From positions 1 to 64,000 of the forward strand of contig NZ_NHRX01000015.1 in the NCBI RefSeq assembly GCF_016653115.1: a DNA stretch of 64,000 nucleotides, read 5' to 3'. This DNA is from Rhodocyclus purpureus (GTDB lineage: Bacteria; Pseudomonadota; Gammaproteobacteria; Burkholderiales; Rhodocyclaceae). The translations under genes were made by a program, and so were the position numbers. Below the pieces are notes generated by a model. That model did not search any database. It had not been told where the DNA came from and worked only from the letters and a program-made list of their open reading frames with translations. Of this stretch, positions 1-8,801 are shown piece by piece (within the stretch, counting starts at the first letter, position 1; the number at the start of each line of letters is the position of its first letter).

Positions 1-144
1 GAAGTCCTTCTTTGATCGCTTAGGGCTGGTGTCGCTGCTCGATACGATGCGACGACTCCAGTGTATTCAATGAACCGCCGGATGCGGAACCGCACGTCCG
101 GTGGTGTGAGAGGGCGACGGGGGTAACCCCGTCCCCTACTCGAT
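1..144 (+). mobile_element. 3' end of a group II intron (domains V and VI)
   Basis: Positions 72-105 fold as a textbook 34-nt domain V. The lower helix pairs ACCGCCGGA with UCCGGUGGU, there is a two-base CG bulge on the 3' side, and the short upper helix GCG/CGC is closed by a GAAC loop. It is followed by GUGUGAGAGGG and a domain VI hairpin, GACGGGG/CCCCGUC, ending in CCUACUCGAU. This is the usual 3' end of bacterial group II introns, with the bulged branch-point A in the last strand. The intron/exon junction is inferred at about 144/145. The rest of the intron lies upstream of the window. Only the ribozyme end is visible, so intactness cannot be judged. Confidence 0.88.
2..73 (+). CDS. C-terminal end of the putative intron-encoded reverse transcriptase/maturase (partial)
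   Basis: An open frame enters from the window edge and reads 23 codons (KSFFDRLGLVSLLD, then TMRRLQCIQ) to a TGA at 71-73. The last two bases of the stop are the first two of domain V. In compact bacterial group II introns the maturase reading frame commonly ends right at domain V, so this is probably the tail of the intron-encoded protein. The visible piece contains no catalytic motif, so the assignment rests on position only. Confidence 0.45.
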   Translation, partial: KSFFDRLGLVSLLDTMRRLQCIQ

Positions 145-214
145 GCAGACGTACTCCTGTCGCTCGCTCTCGCCGCCACCCTGGTCGGCCGCCCGCTGCC
201 ACTGCCGCAGCGAA

Positions 215-231
215 TGATAGAATCCCCGCCC
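215..231 (+). promoter_or_regulatory. Extended -10 promoter of thiS, start site next to the ATG
   Basis: TGATAGAAT at 215-223 is an extended -10 element (TGn plus TAGAAT). The start site would fall near 229-231, one to three bases before the ATG at 232. No purine-rich ribosome binding site precedes the ATG (the bases are CCCCGCCC), so a leaderless or near-leaderless mRNA is likely. The intron ends 71 bp upstream of the element, so any native -35 region or leader beyond about 145 has been displaced. Confidence 0.45.
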
Positions 232-432
232 ATGAACCTCGTCATCAATGGCGAATCCCGCCACTTCCCCGCAGCGCTGACCGTCGCCGCGCTGATCGAA
301 GAACTCGGCTTTGCCGGCAAGCGCATCGCCGTCGAGTGCAACGGCGACATCGTCCCCCGTGGCCGTCACGCCGAGACGCAACTCGCCGACGGCGACCGCC
401 TCGAGATCGTTGTCGCCGTCGGCGGCGGTTGA
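232..432 (+). CDS. thiS: Sulfur carrier protein ThiS
   Basis: A 66-residue ubiquitin-fold protein ending in the diagnostic Gly-Gly (VAVGGG) that ThiF adenylates and that carries the thiocarboxylate sulfur for the thiazole ring of thiamine. It begins with the family's short MNLVINGES strand, and length and C terminus match ThiS exactly. An upstream in-frame ATG at 214 would add six residues (MIESPP) that overlap the -10 element, so 232 is preferred. It sits 36 bp before thiG, its partner in thiazole synthesis, forming a thiS-thiG-trmB unit. The sulfur-transfer enzyme ThiF is not in the window. Confidence 0.93.
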   Translation: MNLVINGESRHFPAALTVAALIEELGFAGKRIAVECNGDIVPRGRHAETQLADGDRLEIVVAVGGG

Positions 433-468
433 TCGGCGCCCACTTTCCAGCCCTTTTTTCCCGCAAAC

Positions 469-1263
469 ATGAACCGAACCGCATCACCGCTCGTAGTCGC
501 CGGTCGCGAATACCGCTCGCGCCTGCTCGTCGGTACCGGCAAGTACAAGGATTTCAACGAGACGCGCGCGGCGATCGACGCCTCCGGCGCCGAGATCGTC
601 ACCGTCGCCATCCGCCGCACCAACATCGGCCAGAACGCCGGCGAGCCGAACCTGCTCGACTTCCTGCCGCCCTCGCAATTCACCATCCTGCCCAACACCG
701 CCGGCTGCTACACGGCCGACGACGCGGTGCGCACGCTGCGTCTGGCGCGCGAGCTGCTCGACGGCCATCCGCTGTGCAAGCTGGAAGTGCTCGGTGACCC
801 GAAGACGCTGTTCCCGAACATGCCGGAGACGCTGAAGGCCGCGGCGACGCTGGTCAAGGAAGGCTTCGACGTGATGGTCTATTGTTCCGACGACCCGATC
901 CAGGCGAAGATGCTCGAAGACATCGGCTGCGCCGCGATCATGCCGCTCGCTTCCCTGATCGGCTCGGGGATGGGCATCCTCAACCCGTGGAACCTGCGCC
1001 TGATCATCGACCAGTCGCAGGTGCCTGTGGTCGTCGACGCCGGCGTCGGCACCGCGTCGGATGCGACCATCGCGATGGAACTCGGCTGCGACGGCGTCCT
1101 GATGAACACCGCGATCGCGCACGCGCAGGACCCGGTGCTGATGGCGTCGGCGATGAACAAGGCGGTCGCCGCCGGGCGCGAGGCCTTCCTCGCCGGGCGC
1201 ATGGCGCGCAAGTTCTATTCGGCCGATCCCTCGTCGCCGACCAGCGGACTGATCGGGTCTTGA
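469..1263 (+). CDS. thiG: Thiazole synthase ThiG
   Basis: A TIM-barrel enzyme of 264 residues that condenses 1-deoxy-xylulose-5-phosphate, dehydroglycine and ThiS-thiocarboxylate into the thiazole phosphate of thiamine. The start ([19 protein letters not shown]) and the Schiff-base lysine context CKLEVLGD (Lys104) are those of ThiG. The phosphate-binding loops [11 protein letters not shown] and [11 protein letters not shown] are intact. The C-terminal [15 protein letters not shown] also matches the family. Full length, with no strong Shine-Dalgarno. Translation is probably coupled with thiS upstream and trmB two bases downstream. Confidence 0.97.
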   Translation: MNRTASPLVVAGREYRSRLLVGTGKYKDFNETRAAIDASGAEIVTVAIRRTNIGQNAGEPNLLDFLPPSQFTILPNTAGCYTADDAVRTLRLARELLDGHPLCKLEVLGDPKTLFPNMPETLKAAATLVKEGFDVMVYCSDDPIQAKMLEDIGCAAIMPLASLIGSGMGILNPWNLRLIIDQSQVPVVVDAGVGTASDATIAMELGCDGVLMNTAIAHAQDPVLMASAMNKAVAAGREAFLAGRMARKFYSADPSSPTSGLIGS

Positions 1264-1265
1264 GC

Positions 1266-1967
1266 ATGGACAGCGAACCGCCGCAACTGCCCTTGCCGCA
1301 TCGCCCGATCCGCAGCTTCGTGCTGCGCCAGGGGCGCGTTTCCAACGCCCAGCAGCGTTACCACGAGAGCATGATGGCGCAGATCGGCGTCCCCTACGCC
1401 GCCGCGCCGCTCGACCTCGACGCGCTGTTCGGGCGCAGCGCGCCGAAGATCTTCGAGATCGGCTTCGGCATGGGCGAGACCACTGCCACCATCGCCGAGA
1501 ACCGTCCCGACTGCGACTTCATCGGCGTCGAAGTGCATACGCCGGGCGTCGGCAGCCTGTGCAAGCTGGTCGCCGAACGTGGCCTCGACAACGTGCGCAT
1601 CATCCAGCACGACGCGGTCGAGGTCCTGCGCGACATGATCGTCCCCGGCACGCTCGCCGGTGCGCACATCTTCTTCCCCGATCCGTGGCCGAAGGCGCGC
1701 CACCACAAGCGCCGCCTGGTGCAGCCGCCGCTGGTCGCGCTGCTCGCATCAAGGCTGGCGCCGGGCGGCTACCTGCACTGTGCGACCGACTGGGAGAACT
1801 ACGCCGAGCAGATGCTCCAGGTCCTCTCGGGCGAGCCGCTGCTCGAAAACACCGCCGACGGCTTCGCGCCGCGTCCCGACTACCGGCCGCTGACCAAGTT
1901 CGAGCAACGCGGACTGCGCCTCGGCCACGGCATCTGGGACGTCGTCTTCCGCCGCCGCGCCGGTTGA
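1266..1967 (+). CDS. trmB: tRNA (guanine-N7-)-methyltransferase TrmB
   Basis: A 233-residue SAM-dependent methyltransferase that makes m7G46 in the variable loop of tRNAs. The SAM-binding EIGFGMGE lies near residue 64 and the TrmB signature [15 protein letters not shown] near residue 136. The C-terminal TKFEQRG segment contributes to substrate binding. The ATG lies two bases after the thiG stop, which gives the shorter start used here; a longer in-frame extension runs inside thiG and is not credible. thiG-trmB adjacency is frequent in betaproteobacteria. Confidence 0.95.
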   Translation: MDSEPPQLPLPHRPIRSFVLRQGRVSNAQQRYHESMMAQIGVPYAAAPLDLDALFGRSAPKIFEIGFGMGETTATIAENRPDCDFIGVEVHTPGVGSLCKLVAERGLDNVRIIQHDAVEVLRDMIVPGTLAGAHIFFPDPWPKARHHKRRLVQPPLVALLASRLAPGGYLHCATDWENYAEQMLQVLSGEPLLENTADGFAPRPDYRPLTKFEQRGLRLGHGIWDVVFRRRAG

Positions 1968-2013
1968 GCGGGGGGGGCGCTAATGGTCTGCGCAGACGAC
2001 GCCTGCCGTACCT

Positions 2014-2559
2014 CTATCTGAGACTGAACACCACCGGCAGGATCAGTTCGCGGCGGCTGGCGCCCGGCAGCGATCCCATCGCCCAGGCGGCGCGGACCGC
2101 TGCCTTGTCGAGGACGGGGTGGCCGCTGCCGGCGGCGATCTCGACATTGTCGACGCTGCCGTCGGCGGCGAGGCTGATCAGGAGATGGACCTCGCCCTCG
2201 ATCCCAGCGGCGATCGCTTCCGGCGGATAATACTGGTGCTGCGCGAGCTTCTTCTGCGCGGCGCGCAGTTCGCGTGCGGGGGAGGCGGGGGCCGGCTGCG
2301 TGCTTTTCTGCAGCGCCGACTGCGTCTTCGGCAGCGGCTCGCTGCGCTCGACCGGCGTCGGCCTGTCCCGGGCCCGGCGCTCGTCCGCGGCGAGCGTGTT
2401 CTTGAGCAGCGCCTCGGCCGGCGCAGGCGGCAGGCGCAGGCGGATTTCCAGCGGCGCGGGCGCAGGCGGCGCCTCGCGCTCGACCGTCGAGCCGGCCAGC
2501 AGGATCGCAGCGTGCAGGCTGACTGACAGGGCGAGGGTGTAGGCGAGGCGGGCGTGCAT
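2014..2559 (-). CDS. Orphan TonB-like protein (energy transducer family)
   Basis: A 181-residue protein with an uncleaved N-terminal membrane anchor (about residues 5-22, LAYTLALSVSLHAAILLAG). A proline-, alanine- and arginine-rich periplasmic linker follows (about 25-100). The C-terminal TonB domain carries the family core YYPPEAIAAGIEGEVHLLIS and VLDKAAVRAAW. Such proteins couple the proton-motive force, through ExbB/ExbD, to outer-membrane receptors. No exbB or exbD is adjacent, so it probably uses a complex encoded elsewhere or has a divergent role. It is transcribed divergently from the ankyrin gene across about 72 bp. The two TonB-dependent receptors at 31.7-35.6 kb are possible clients, but nothing ties them to it. 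Confidence 0.8.
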   Translation of the reverse strand: MHARLAYTLALSVSLHAAILLAGSTVEREAPPAPAPLEIRLRLPPAPAEALLKNTLAADERRARDRPTPVERSEPLPKTQSALQKSTQPAPASPARELRAAQKKLAQHQYYPPEAIAAGIEGEVHLLISLAADGSVDNVEIAAGSGHPVLDKAAVRAAWAMGSLPGASRRELILPVVFSLR

Positions 2560-2631
2560 GAGCGCGCTATTGTGCACCAAATCGGGCGCCAGGCAGTGTT
2601 CGGGTGCTCGACAGACGACAGGGGAGAGATG

Positions 2632-3774
2632 ATGCGGAAGATGCGTGCGTTCGGGATCGGCATGGCGCTTTGCCTGCTCGGACATTTTGCCCAGGCGGCG
2701 TTGCCCGACCCGGTCCAGTTCGGCATCGCGGTCGAGCGCGGCGACACGCAGGCGGTCAAGCGCTGGCTCGACGAGGGGCTCGACCCCAACTACGAGGCCG
2801 ACCGTTTCGGCTCGGGGCTGATGATCGCCGCCTGGAACGGCGACATCCCGATGATGAAGCTCTTGGTCGAACGTGGCGCCGACCCGCTCGCCGTCAACCG
2901 CGTCGGCGAGCAGCCGCTCCTGCTCGCTGCCTGGAATGGTCATCTCGATGCGGTGAAGTGGCTGCTCGCGCATGGCGCCGCGCTCAAGCGTCCCGACCTG
3001 CAATGGACCGCGCTCCATTACGCGACCTTCAACGGCAAGGACGAGGTGGCCGCCTACCTGATCGAGCAGAAGGCCGACGTCGACGCGCGCTCGCCCAACC
3101 GCTCCACCGCGCTGCTGCTGGCAGCGCGCGAAGGGCAAGAGCAGATCGCGCAGAAGCTGCTCGCCGCCGGTGCCGATCCGCGTGCCCAGAACGACTGGGG
3201 TGATGGCCCGCTGACCATGGCCATGCGTCACGAACGCCTGCGTCTGGCCAAGCTGCTCGCCAGCGCCGAGGAATTCGCTGCCGCCGTCAAGGCGCCGCCG
3301 GGAAGCTTCGGTGAGGCGGTGCGCTCGGTCGCCGCCCCCGGTGCGGTCGACGAACTGCTGGCGCAGTTGCGCCGCGCGCAGGCCGAGAAGCGCCCCGCCG
3401 CCGAAGTCGAGCAACTGCGCAAGCAGTTCTTCGCCGCGGTCGACGAACTGCGCGCGAGCGAGAAGGAGTCGGTGCAGCTGTCGCGCCGTCCGCGCAGCCC
3501 CGGCAAGCTGCTCATCACCGCGCAGCGCGGCAAGTCCGGCGAGCGCGCCGAATTGCTCGCTGCCGACAGGGGGCCGGCGATCGATCGGGAATCAAGCCGG
3601 GCCAAGGGCCTGGCCGCCGAGCGCGCTGCGCGTCGTGACGGCAGCCCGGCGGCGAGTTCGCCGGCCGAGATTGCCGCGCTGACGCGCGAACTGCGCGCGG
3701 CGAGCGAGCAGGGGCGCCCGACCGAAGAGCTGCAGCGTCGTCTCGACGAGGCGATCGGGCGCTTGGGGAAGTAG
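2632..3774 (+). CDS. Exported ankyrin-repeat protein
   Basis: About 380 residues. The N-terminal signal peptide (RAFGIGMALCLLGHFAQA-A) predicts export to the periplasm. Some five ankyrin repeats cover roughly residues 25-200; units such as LMIAAWNGDIPMMKLLVERGADP and LLLAAREGQEQIAQKLLAAGADP show the consensus TALHxAAxxGxxxxxxxLLxxGAD. The rest is low-complexity, Ala/Arg/Glu-rich and predicted helical, with a repeated ELRAASEQG-type segment. GGGGAGAG at 2621-2628 is the ribosome binding site. Two tandem ATGs (2629 and 2632) follow, and the second has the better spacing. Function unknown; ankyrin repeats mediate protein binding. Confidence 0.85.
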   Translation: MRKMRAFGIGMALCLLGHFAQAALPDPVQFGIAVERGDTQAVKRWLDEGLDPNYEADRFGSGLMIAAWNGDIPMMKLLVERGADPLAVNRVGEQPLLLAAWNGHLDAVKWLLAHGAALKRPDLQWTALHYATFNGKDEVAAYLIEQKADVDARSPNRSTALLLAAREGQEQIAQKLLAAGADPRAQNDWGDGPLTMAMRHERLRLAKLLASAEEFAAAVKAPPGSFGEAVRSVAAPGAVDELLAQLRRAQAEKRPAAEVEQLRKQFFAAVDELRASEKESVQLSRRPRSPGKLLITAQRGKSGERAELLAADRGPAIDRESSRAKGLAAERAARRDGSPAASSPAEIAALTRELRAASEQGRPTEELQRRLDEAIGRLGK

Positions 3775-3792
3775 CCATCAACCTTAAAACCT

Positions 3793-3922
3793 CTTTTCAG
3801 CCACGAAATTCACGAAATAACGCATAAGCTCATAGTCGTTTAGCGGGCAACCCGATGGGTGCTGCGTGCTCAGCCGCGACGGCTACGAATGATTTCGTGT
3901 TTTTTCGTGCATTTCGTGGCCA
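3793..3922. repeat. MITE-like inverted repeat element, copy 1
   Basis: A roughly 130-bp element bounded by CTTTTCAGCCACGAAATTC and the inverted CGTGCATTTCGTGGC. Both arms carry CCACGAAA and CACGAAA motifs, and the centre is unrelated and GC-rich. The same arms, in the same arrangement and spacing, recur at 17335-17464. It fills most of the gap between the ankyrin gene and hemW. No open reading frame is inside, so it would be a non-autonomous element or a structured transcript terminator. Confidence 0.75.
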
Positions 3923-3962
3923 ACTGCTTTTTTAAGGATCAATCCGGCTCTTTGCTTCACAG

Positions 3963-4003
3963 CCTTCGGTTCGCCCTTCGACAAGCTCAGGGCGAACCGA
4001 AGG
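3963..4003. repeat. 41-bp palindrome (CCTTCGGTTCGCCCT arms)
   Basis: Arms CCTTCGGTTCGCCCT and AGGGCGAACCGAAGG are exact reverse complements across the 11-base centre TCGACAAGCTC. Elements with the core TTCGACAAGCTCAGGGCGAAC are dispersed in many proteobacterial genomes. This is the only copy I see here. It lies between the 3' ends of convergent genes (ankyrin protein and hemW), where it could also terminate transcription. Confidence 0.75.
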
Positions 4004-4066
4004 ACCAAGGGCCGGGTGAATGACGGCCTTGTGCCAAGCGCGGAAGGTGGTCTGCCGGCGCCGGAC

Positions 4067-5233
4067 TCAGGCCGTTGCCATGAATTCTTCGAGCAGGCGG
4101 TTGAGGAAGCGCTGGCCGCGCGGGGTCGGCGCGATGCGGCCGCCTTCACGCAGCAGCAGTCCGGCGGCGCAGGCCCTGGCCAGTGCGGGTTCGATCGCAG
4201 CCAGCGGCAGCCCGCAGCGTTCGGCAAACAGGCTTTCCGGGAAACCCTGGTTGAGGCGCAGCGCGTTGAGCATGAACTCGAACGGCAGTTCGCCCTCGGG
4301 AACGCTGAATTCCTCGGCCAGCGGCCGGCCGGCGGCGACTTCGGCGAGGTAGCGCGCCGGCTGCCGCCAGCGCACCTGGCGCATGATCGTGAGCCCGCCC
4401 CCGGCGTTCGGCAAGCTCAGCTTGCCGTGCGCGCCGGCGCCTATGCCGAGGTAGTCGCCGAACTGCCAGTAGTTGAGGTTGTGCCGGCATTGCCGGCCGG
4501 GCTGCGCGAAGGCCGAGGTCTCGTAATGCACATAGCCGGCGGCGGCGAGCCGCGCCTCGATTTCCTCCTGCATCGTCGCCGCGACGTCCTCGTCGGGCAG
4601 CCTGGGCGGCGCCGCGGCGAAGGCGGTATGCGGCTCCAGCGTCAGCTGGTAACACGACAGGTGCGGCGGCGCGAAGGCCAGCGCCGTGTCGATGTCGCCG
4701 AGTGCGCCGGCGACGTCCTGCCCGGGCAGCGCGTACATCAGGTCGAGGTTGAAGTTGTCGAAGTGGCGCGCAGCCGCTTCGATCGCGCGCCGGGCGTCGT
4801 CGCCGCTGTGGATGCGCCCGAGCGCCGCGAGCTGTTTCGGCGCGAAGCTCTGGATGCCAAGCGAGAGGCGGTTGACGCCGGCGGCGCGGTAGGCGCCGAA
4901 GCGGCTCGCGTCATCGCCCCTGACCGTTCCCGGGTTGGCTTCGAGCACGACTTCGGCATCGGTGGCGAAGTCGATGCGCGCGCGCAAGGCGTCGAGCAGT
5001 CGCGCGAGCGCGCTCCCCGAGAGCAGGCTCGGCGTGCCGCCGCCGATGAAGACCGACTGCAGCGGCCGTCCGCCGACGAACGGCAGCGCGCTTTCGAGAT
5101 CGGCGATGAGCGCGGCGACGTAGTCGTCCTCGGGAATCGCGCCTGTGACCGCGTGCGAGTTGAAGTCGCAGTACGGGCACTTCTTCACGCACCACGGGAA
5201 ATGCACGTAGAGCGAGAGCGGCGGCAGCGTCAT
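4067..5233 (-). CDS. hemW: Radical SAM heme chaperone HemW
   Basis: 388 residues. The N terminus PLSLYVHFPWCVKKCPYC places the 4Fe-4S/SAM cysteines at residues 15, 19 and 22 (CxxxCxxC). The GGGTPSLL SAM-binding motif and the HemW-type CRHNLNYWQFGDYLGIGAGAHG segment are present. HemW binds heme and is thought to deliver it to respiratory enzymes. It lacks the extra N-terminal region of true coproporphyrinogen dehydrogenase HemN. The start at 5233 is preceded by AGGAA; the longer frame extends into the rdgB region and is rejected. Third gene of rph-rdgB-hemW. Confidence 0.94.
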   Translation of the reverse strand: MTLPPLSLYVHFPWCVKKCPYCDFNSHAVTGAIPEDDYVAALIADLESALPFVGGRPLQSVFIGGGTPSLLSGSALARLLDALRARIDFATDAEVVLEANPGTVRGDDASRFGAYRAAGVNRLSLGIQSFAPKQLAALGRIHSGDDARRAIEAAARHFDNFNLDLMYALPGQDVAGALGDIDTALAFAPPHLSCYQLTLEPHTAFAAAPPRLPDEDVAATMQEEIEARLAAAGYVHYETSAFAQPGRQCRHNLNYWQFGDYLGIGAGAHGKLSLPNAGGGLTIMRQVRWRQPARYLAEVAAGRPLAEEFSVPEGELPFEFMLNALRLNQGFPESLFAERCGLPLAAIEPALARACAAGLLLREGGRIAPTPRGQRFLNRLLEEFMATA

Positions 5234-5294
5234 TTCCTGCGCTCCTCGCGCGCCATCCGCCTTTCGTGGGAGCGGCGTGAGCCGCGAATTCGCG

Positions 5295-5891
5295 TCATCC
5301 GCGTCCGCGCAGGCGTTCGACCAGCCTCGCCAGCGCCTGTCCCCGGTGCGAGCGACGGTGCTTCTCTGCGGCCGGCAGATTGGCGACGCTGTCCCCGCAC
5401 TCCTTGATCCAGAGCAGCGGGTCGTAGCCGAAGCCACCTTCGCCGGAAGGTGAAGCGAGGATCTCGCCGTGCCATTCGCCCTCGGCGATCAGCGGCTGCG
5501 GGTCGTCGGCGTGGCGGACGAAGACGATGACGCAGACGAAGTGCGCCTTCCGGCTCGCGTCGGGGCCAAGCGCGGCGAGCTCGGCGAGCAGCTTCTCGTT
5601 GTTGCGCGCGTCCGACTTCGGTTCGCCGGCGTAGCGCGCCGAGATGACGCCGGGCGCGCCGCCGAGCGCGTCGACGCACAGCCCCGAGTCGTCGGCGAGC
5701 GCCGGCAGGCCGGTGACGCGCGCGGCGTGGCGCGCCTTGGCCAGCGCGTTCTCGACGAAGGTACAGTGTGGCTCCTCGGCTTCCTCGACGCCGAGTTCGC
5801 CCTGCGCGATCAGTTCCCAGCCGAGCGGCGCGAGGATCGCGCGCAGTTCGCCGAGCTTCTTGGCGTTGTTCGAGGCGAGCACCAGCTTCAT
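5295..5891 (-). CDS. rdgB: XTP/dITP diphosphatase RdgB (Ham1 family)
   Basis: A 198-residue Maf/Ham1-fold house-cleaning pyrophosphatase that hydrolyses ITP, dITP and XTP to monophosphates so that deaminated purines stay out of DNA and RNA. The N-terminal [14 protein letters not shown], the catalytic [11 protein letters not shown] and [10 protein letters not shown], the FGYDPLL loop and the C-terminal SHRGQAL are all present. Its ATG overlaps the rph stop by four bases (ATGA, 5888-5891), which indicates translational coupling. hemW follows 61 bp later. Confidence 0.96.
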   Translation of the reverse strand: MKLVLASNNAKKLGELRAILAPLGWELIAQGELGVEEAEEPHCTFVENALAKARHAARVTGLPALADDSGLCVDALGGAPGVISARYAGEPKSDARNNEKLLAELAALGPDASRKAHFVCVIVFVRHADDPQPLIAEGEWHGEILASPSGEGGFGYDPLLWIKECGDSVANLPAAEKHRRSHRGQALARLVERLRGRG

Positions 5892-6613
5892 CGCGCGCCC
5901 TCCGCCAGCGCCGCCTGCTGTGCGCGGATCAGCTGGCCGATGCCGAGCGCGGCGAGGTCGAGCAGGCTATCGGCCTGCGCGCGCGAGAAAGGCTCGCCCT
6001 CCGCGGTGCCCTGTATCTCGACGATGCCGCCGCTGCCGGTCATCACCACGTTCATGTCGGTGTCGCAGTTCGAATCTTCCGCGTAGTCGAGGTCGAGCAC
6101 GGGAACGCCCTGGTAGAGGCCGACCGAGACCGCGGCGACGTGGTCCTTGAGCGGGCTCGTCGGCAGCTGGCCGCTGGCGACGAGATGCGCGCAGGCGTCG
6201 GCGAGCGCGACCCAGGCGCCGGTGATCGACGCGCAGCGGGTGCCGCCGTCGGCCTGCAGCACGTCGCAGTCGAGCGTGATCTGGCGTTCGCCGAGCGCCT
6301 TCAGGTCGATCACCGCGCGCAGCGAGCGGCCGATCAGGCGCTGGATTTCCTGCGTGCGCCCGCTCTGCTTGCCCTTGGCCGCCTCGCGCGCGCCGCGTGT
6401 GTGCGTCGCGCGTGGCAGCATCCCGTACTCGGCGGTGACCCAGCCTTCGCCCTTGCCGCGCAGGAAGGGTGGCACCTTGTCCTCGATGCTCGCCGTGCAC
6501 AGCACCTGCGTGTCGCCGGCCTCGATCAGCACCGAACCTTCGGCGTGGCGGGTGAAACGGCGGGTGATGCGGATCTCTCGCAATTGCGACGGCTGGCGCT
6601 GGCTGGGGCGCAT
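5888..6613 (-). CDS. rph: Ribonuclease PH
   Basis: A 241-residue phosphorolytic 3'-5' exoribonuclease that trims tRNA 3' ends and forms a hexameric ring. It opens with the canonical MRPS(Q)RQPSQLR(E)I. It contains [20 protein letters not shown], the phosphate-site core [12 protein letters not shown] and [16 protein letters not shown]. The start at 6613 gives the normal family length. The long upstream frame runs across the divergent promoter region and into yicC and is rejected. First gene of rph-rdgB-hemW and divergent from yicC, a conserved pairing. Confidence 0.96.
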   Translation of the reverse strand: MRPSQRQPSQLREIRITRRFTRHAEGSVLIEAGDTQVLCTASIEDKVPPFLRGKGEGWVTAEYGMLPRATHTRGAREAAKGKQSGRTQEIQRLIGRSLRAVIDLKALGERQITLDCDVLQADGGTRCASITGAWVALADACAHLVASGQLPTSPLKDHVAAVSVGLYQGVPVLDLDYAEDSNCDTDMNVVMTGSGGIVEIQGTAEGEPFSRAQADSLLDLAALGIGQLIRAQQAALAEGAR

Positions 6614-6806
6614 GTTCTGTTTCCTGGTTGCGTTGGGGGGAGGGGCCGGATCGACAAGGGTGACGCCGGGCGGCCGGCTTGTTGCGGCGCCGGGCGAGCG
6701 GCTATCATCGGCGGTCCGGGGCATTCTCGGTTTTTGCCCGAACCCTGTAAAGTCGCCGCCGCTGGCCGGCTTTGCCTTCCACCCTTTTCGTCCATTCGGG
6801 ATTCCC

Positions 6807-7679
6807 ATGATCGTCAGCATGACCGGTTACGCGGCGCGCACTCGCGACGTCGAGCGCGGCGCCCTGCACCTCGAACTGAAGAGCGTCAATTCGCGCTACC
6901 TCGATTTCCACTTCCGCGTCTGCGAGGAACTGCGCGTCGCCGAGCCGACACTGCGCGAGCTGATCTCGTCCAGGATCTCGCGCGGCAAGGTCGAATGCCG
7001 GCTCAACTTCGTCCCGGCGGCGACGCGCAACGTGCCGCAGACGCTCAACCGCGACCTGCTCGCGCGCCTGGCGGACTTCGACGAGCAGGTACGCGCCGAA
7101 CTGCCGCAGGCGACGCCGCTGTCGGTCGGCGAAGTGCTGCGCTGGCCGGGAATGTTCGGCGACGACACGCTCGACGTCGAATCGCTCGTTCCCGAGGCCC
7201 TGGCGCTCCTGCGCGAGGCACTCGACGACTTCACCGCCTCGCGCCAGCGCGAAGGCGCCAAGCTTGCCGCGGTGATCCTCGAACGCGTCGCCAGGATCCG
7301 CGAACTGGTGCGCGCCGTCGCCCCGCACATCCCGGCGGCACAGGCGGCCTTCCAGGACAAGCTGCGCCAGCGCCTGCAGGACGCGCTCGGCGCTGCCGCC
7401 GTCGACGACGAGCGCGTTCGCCACGAACTCGTCCTCTTCGCCGCACGCATCGACGTCGACGAGGAACTCGCGCGTCTCAACACGCACCTCGACGAGGTCG
7501 AGCGCGTGCTCAAGGCCGGCGGCGCCAGCGGCAAGCGCCTCGACTTCCTGATGCAGGAACTCAACCGCGAGGCGAACACGCTCGGCTCGAAGTCGGTGGT
7601 CAGCGCGGTGTCGCAGACGGCGATGGACCTGAAACTGCTGATCGAACAGATGCGCGAGCAGATCCAGAACCTCGAATAG
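6807..7679 (+). CDS. yicC: YicC family endoribonuclease-like protein
   Basis: A 290-residue protein beginning MIVSMTGYA, the universal YicC N terminus, and ending [14 protein letters not shown] (the usual end is QMKxEQxREQVQN(I/L)E). The YicC_N domain occupies roughly residues 1-155 and the DUF1732 C-terminal domain the last 85, with [21 protein letters not shown]. YicC proteins are metal-dependent endoribonucleases linked to stress and small-RNA turnover. The much longer upstream frame is antisense to rph and rejected. Divergent from rph, as in many proteobacteria. Confidence 0.94.
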   Translation: MIVSMTGYAARTRDVERGALHLELKSVNSRYLDFHFRVCEELRVAEPTLRELISSRISRGKVECRLNFVPAATRNVPQTLNRDLLARLADFDEQVRAELPQATPLSVGEVLRWPGMFGDDTLDVESLVPEALALLREALDDFTASRQREGAKLAAVILERVARIRELVRAVAPHIPAAQAAFQDKLRQRLQDALGAAAVDDERVRHELVLFAARIDVDEELARLNTHLDEVERVLKAGGASGKRLDFLMQELNREANTLGSKSVVSAVSQTAMDLKLLIEQMREQIQNLE

Positions 7680-8172
7680 GCGCGCTGGCTGCTCAGGGCG
7701 CACAGCCTCGAAGCTGCCGTGGGAGGGCCGTAAGGCCCGAAACCGGCCGCGCTGCGGCAGCGCAGGATTGCTGCACAACCCGACTTGCGAGCGCTTGTCG
7801 GGTTACGCTTCGCTAACGATCATGGCGAGTCGTGCCCCCTTGAGCATGAAGCGCAGACATTCGCTGCCGTCATTGCGAGGCGCGTAGCGCCGTGGCAATC
7901 CAGTTCGTTCTTCCAGTTTCGTGGCCTCGCCAACTCGGGCGACCCGATATCAGCCCTTGCACTGGATCGCCACGCCCTGCGGGCTCGCGATGACGGTTAC
8001 GGTCTCCGCCCCTCTCCATGCACTCCCATACCTCTCATCCGACCTGCGCAGGCTCATGCAGCGCTTCCGGAGGGCCGCGCCAGCCGGGTTAAAATGCGGC
8101 TCCCCGTGCCGGTACGCCTTGTGCGCGCCGGTTCGCGCCCCCTTTGCGCCGTCCGTGGCGCTGGAGAACTTG
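7680..8172. other. 493-bp intergenic region with REP doublet
   Basis: There is no credible gene here. It holds a REP-like inverted doublet at 7870-7995. From about 7795 it also carries a longer degenerate copy (TGTCGGGTTACGCT onward, about 200 bp) of the segment at 57594-57799. TTAAAAT at 8089-8095 could be the -10 of the gmk operon, but no clear -35 precedes it. Confidence 0.6.
7870..7995. repeat. REP-like inverted doublet, locus 1
   Basis: The first unit, CATTGCGAGGCGCGTAGCGC continuing to CAATCCAG at 7871-7903, contains the inner palindrome GGCGCGTAGCGCC. A second unit at 7962-7995, CTGGATCGCCACGCCC continuing to CGCGATGACG, is the same family in reverse orientation with inner palindrome GCCCTGCGGGC. 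Together they form a head-to-head pair separated by about 58 bp. Related pairs occur near 12.6, 57.7 and 57.9 kb and a single unit near 47.0 kb. Confidence 0.85.
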
Positions 8173-8781
8173 ATGTCCGGTCATCTCTACATCGTCGCCG
8201 CGCCTTCCGGTGCCGGCAAGACCACGCTGGTGCGCCTCTTGCTTGAGCGAGACCCCGGCATTCGCCTGTCGGTCTCGTTCACGACGCGCGCCCCGCGCGC
8301 CGGCGAGATCGATGGCGTGCATTACAACTTCGTCGGCCTGCCGCGTTTCCGCGAGATGGTCGCGGCCGGCGAGTTCCTCGAATGGGCCGAGGTGCATGGC
8401 AACTGCTACGGCACGTCGAAGCCGTGGATCGAGGCCGAGATGGCGGCCGGTCGCGATGTCCTGCTCGAGATCGACTGGCAGGGCGCGGCGCAGGTGCGTG
8501 CGCTGTTCCCGCAGGCGATCGGCGTCTTCATCCTGCCGCCTTCGCTCGAAGAACTCGCGCGCAGGCTCTCCGGGCGCGGCACCGACAGCGAGGAGACGAT
8601 CGCGCTGCGGCTGGCGGCGGCGCAGGAGGAGATGCGCCATGTTGCCGAATTCGACTATGTTATTATTAATCGCGAACTTGCCGACGCGCTCGATGACCTG
8701 CTGTCGGTGGTACGCGCTTCGCGGCTCGACTGGCAATCCCAGCGCGAGCGCCACTCCGGGCTGTTCGCCAGCCTGTTCTGA
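8173..8781 (+). CDS. gmk: Guanylate kinase
   Basis: A 202-residue enzyme that phosphorylates GMP to GDP. The P-loop [10 protein letters not shown] is at residues 9-18. [21 protein letters not shown] and the GMP-binding [15 protein letters not shown] and [13 protein letters not shown] follow in the normal order. The ATG at 8173 gives the standard N terminus [13 protein letters not shown]; the longer frame runs into the repeat region. It heads gmk-rpoZ-spoT, a conserved group that couples GTP metabolism with stringent-response control. Confidence 0.96.
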   Translation: MSGHLYIVAAPSGAGKTTLVRLLLERDPGIRLSVSFTTRAPRAGEIDGVHYNFVGLPRFREMVAAGEFLEWAEVHGNCYGTSKPWIEAEMAAGRDVLLEIDWQGAAQVRALFPQAIGVFILPPSLEELARRLSGRGTDSEETIALRLAAAQEEMRHVAEFDYVIINRELADALDDLLSVVRASRLDWQSQRERHSGLFASLF

Positions 8782-8801
8782 ATTCTCCAAGGTATCCTTT
8801 C

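Noticed and set aside
7870-7995. Possible CRISPR array
   Set aside because: Repeats are inverted pairs at irregular spacing, not direct repeats with regular spacers, and no cas genes are near.
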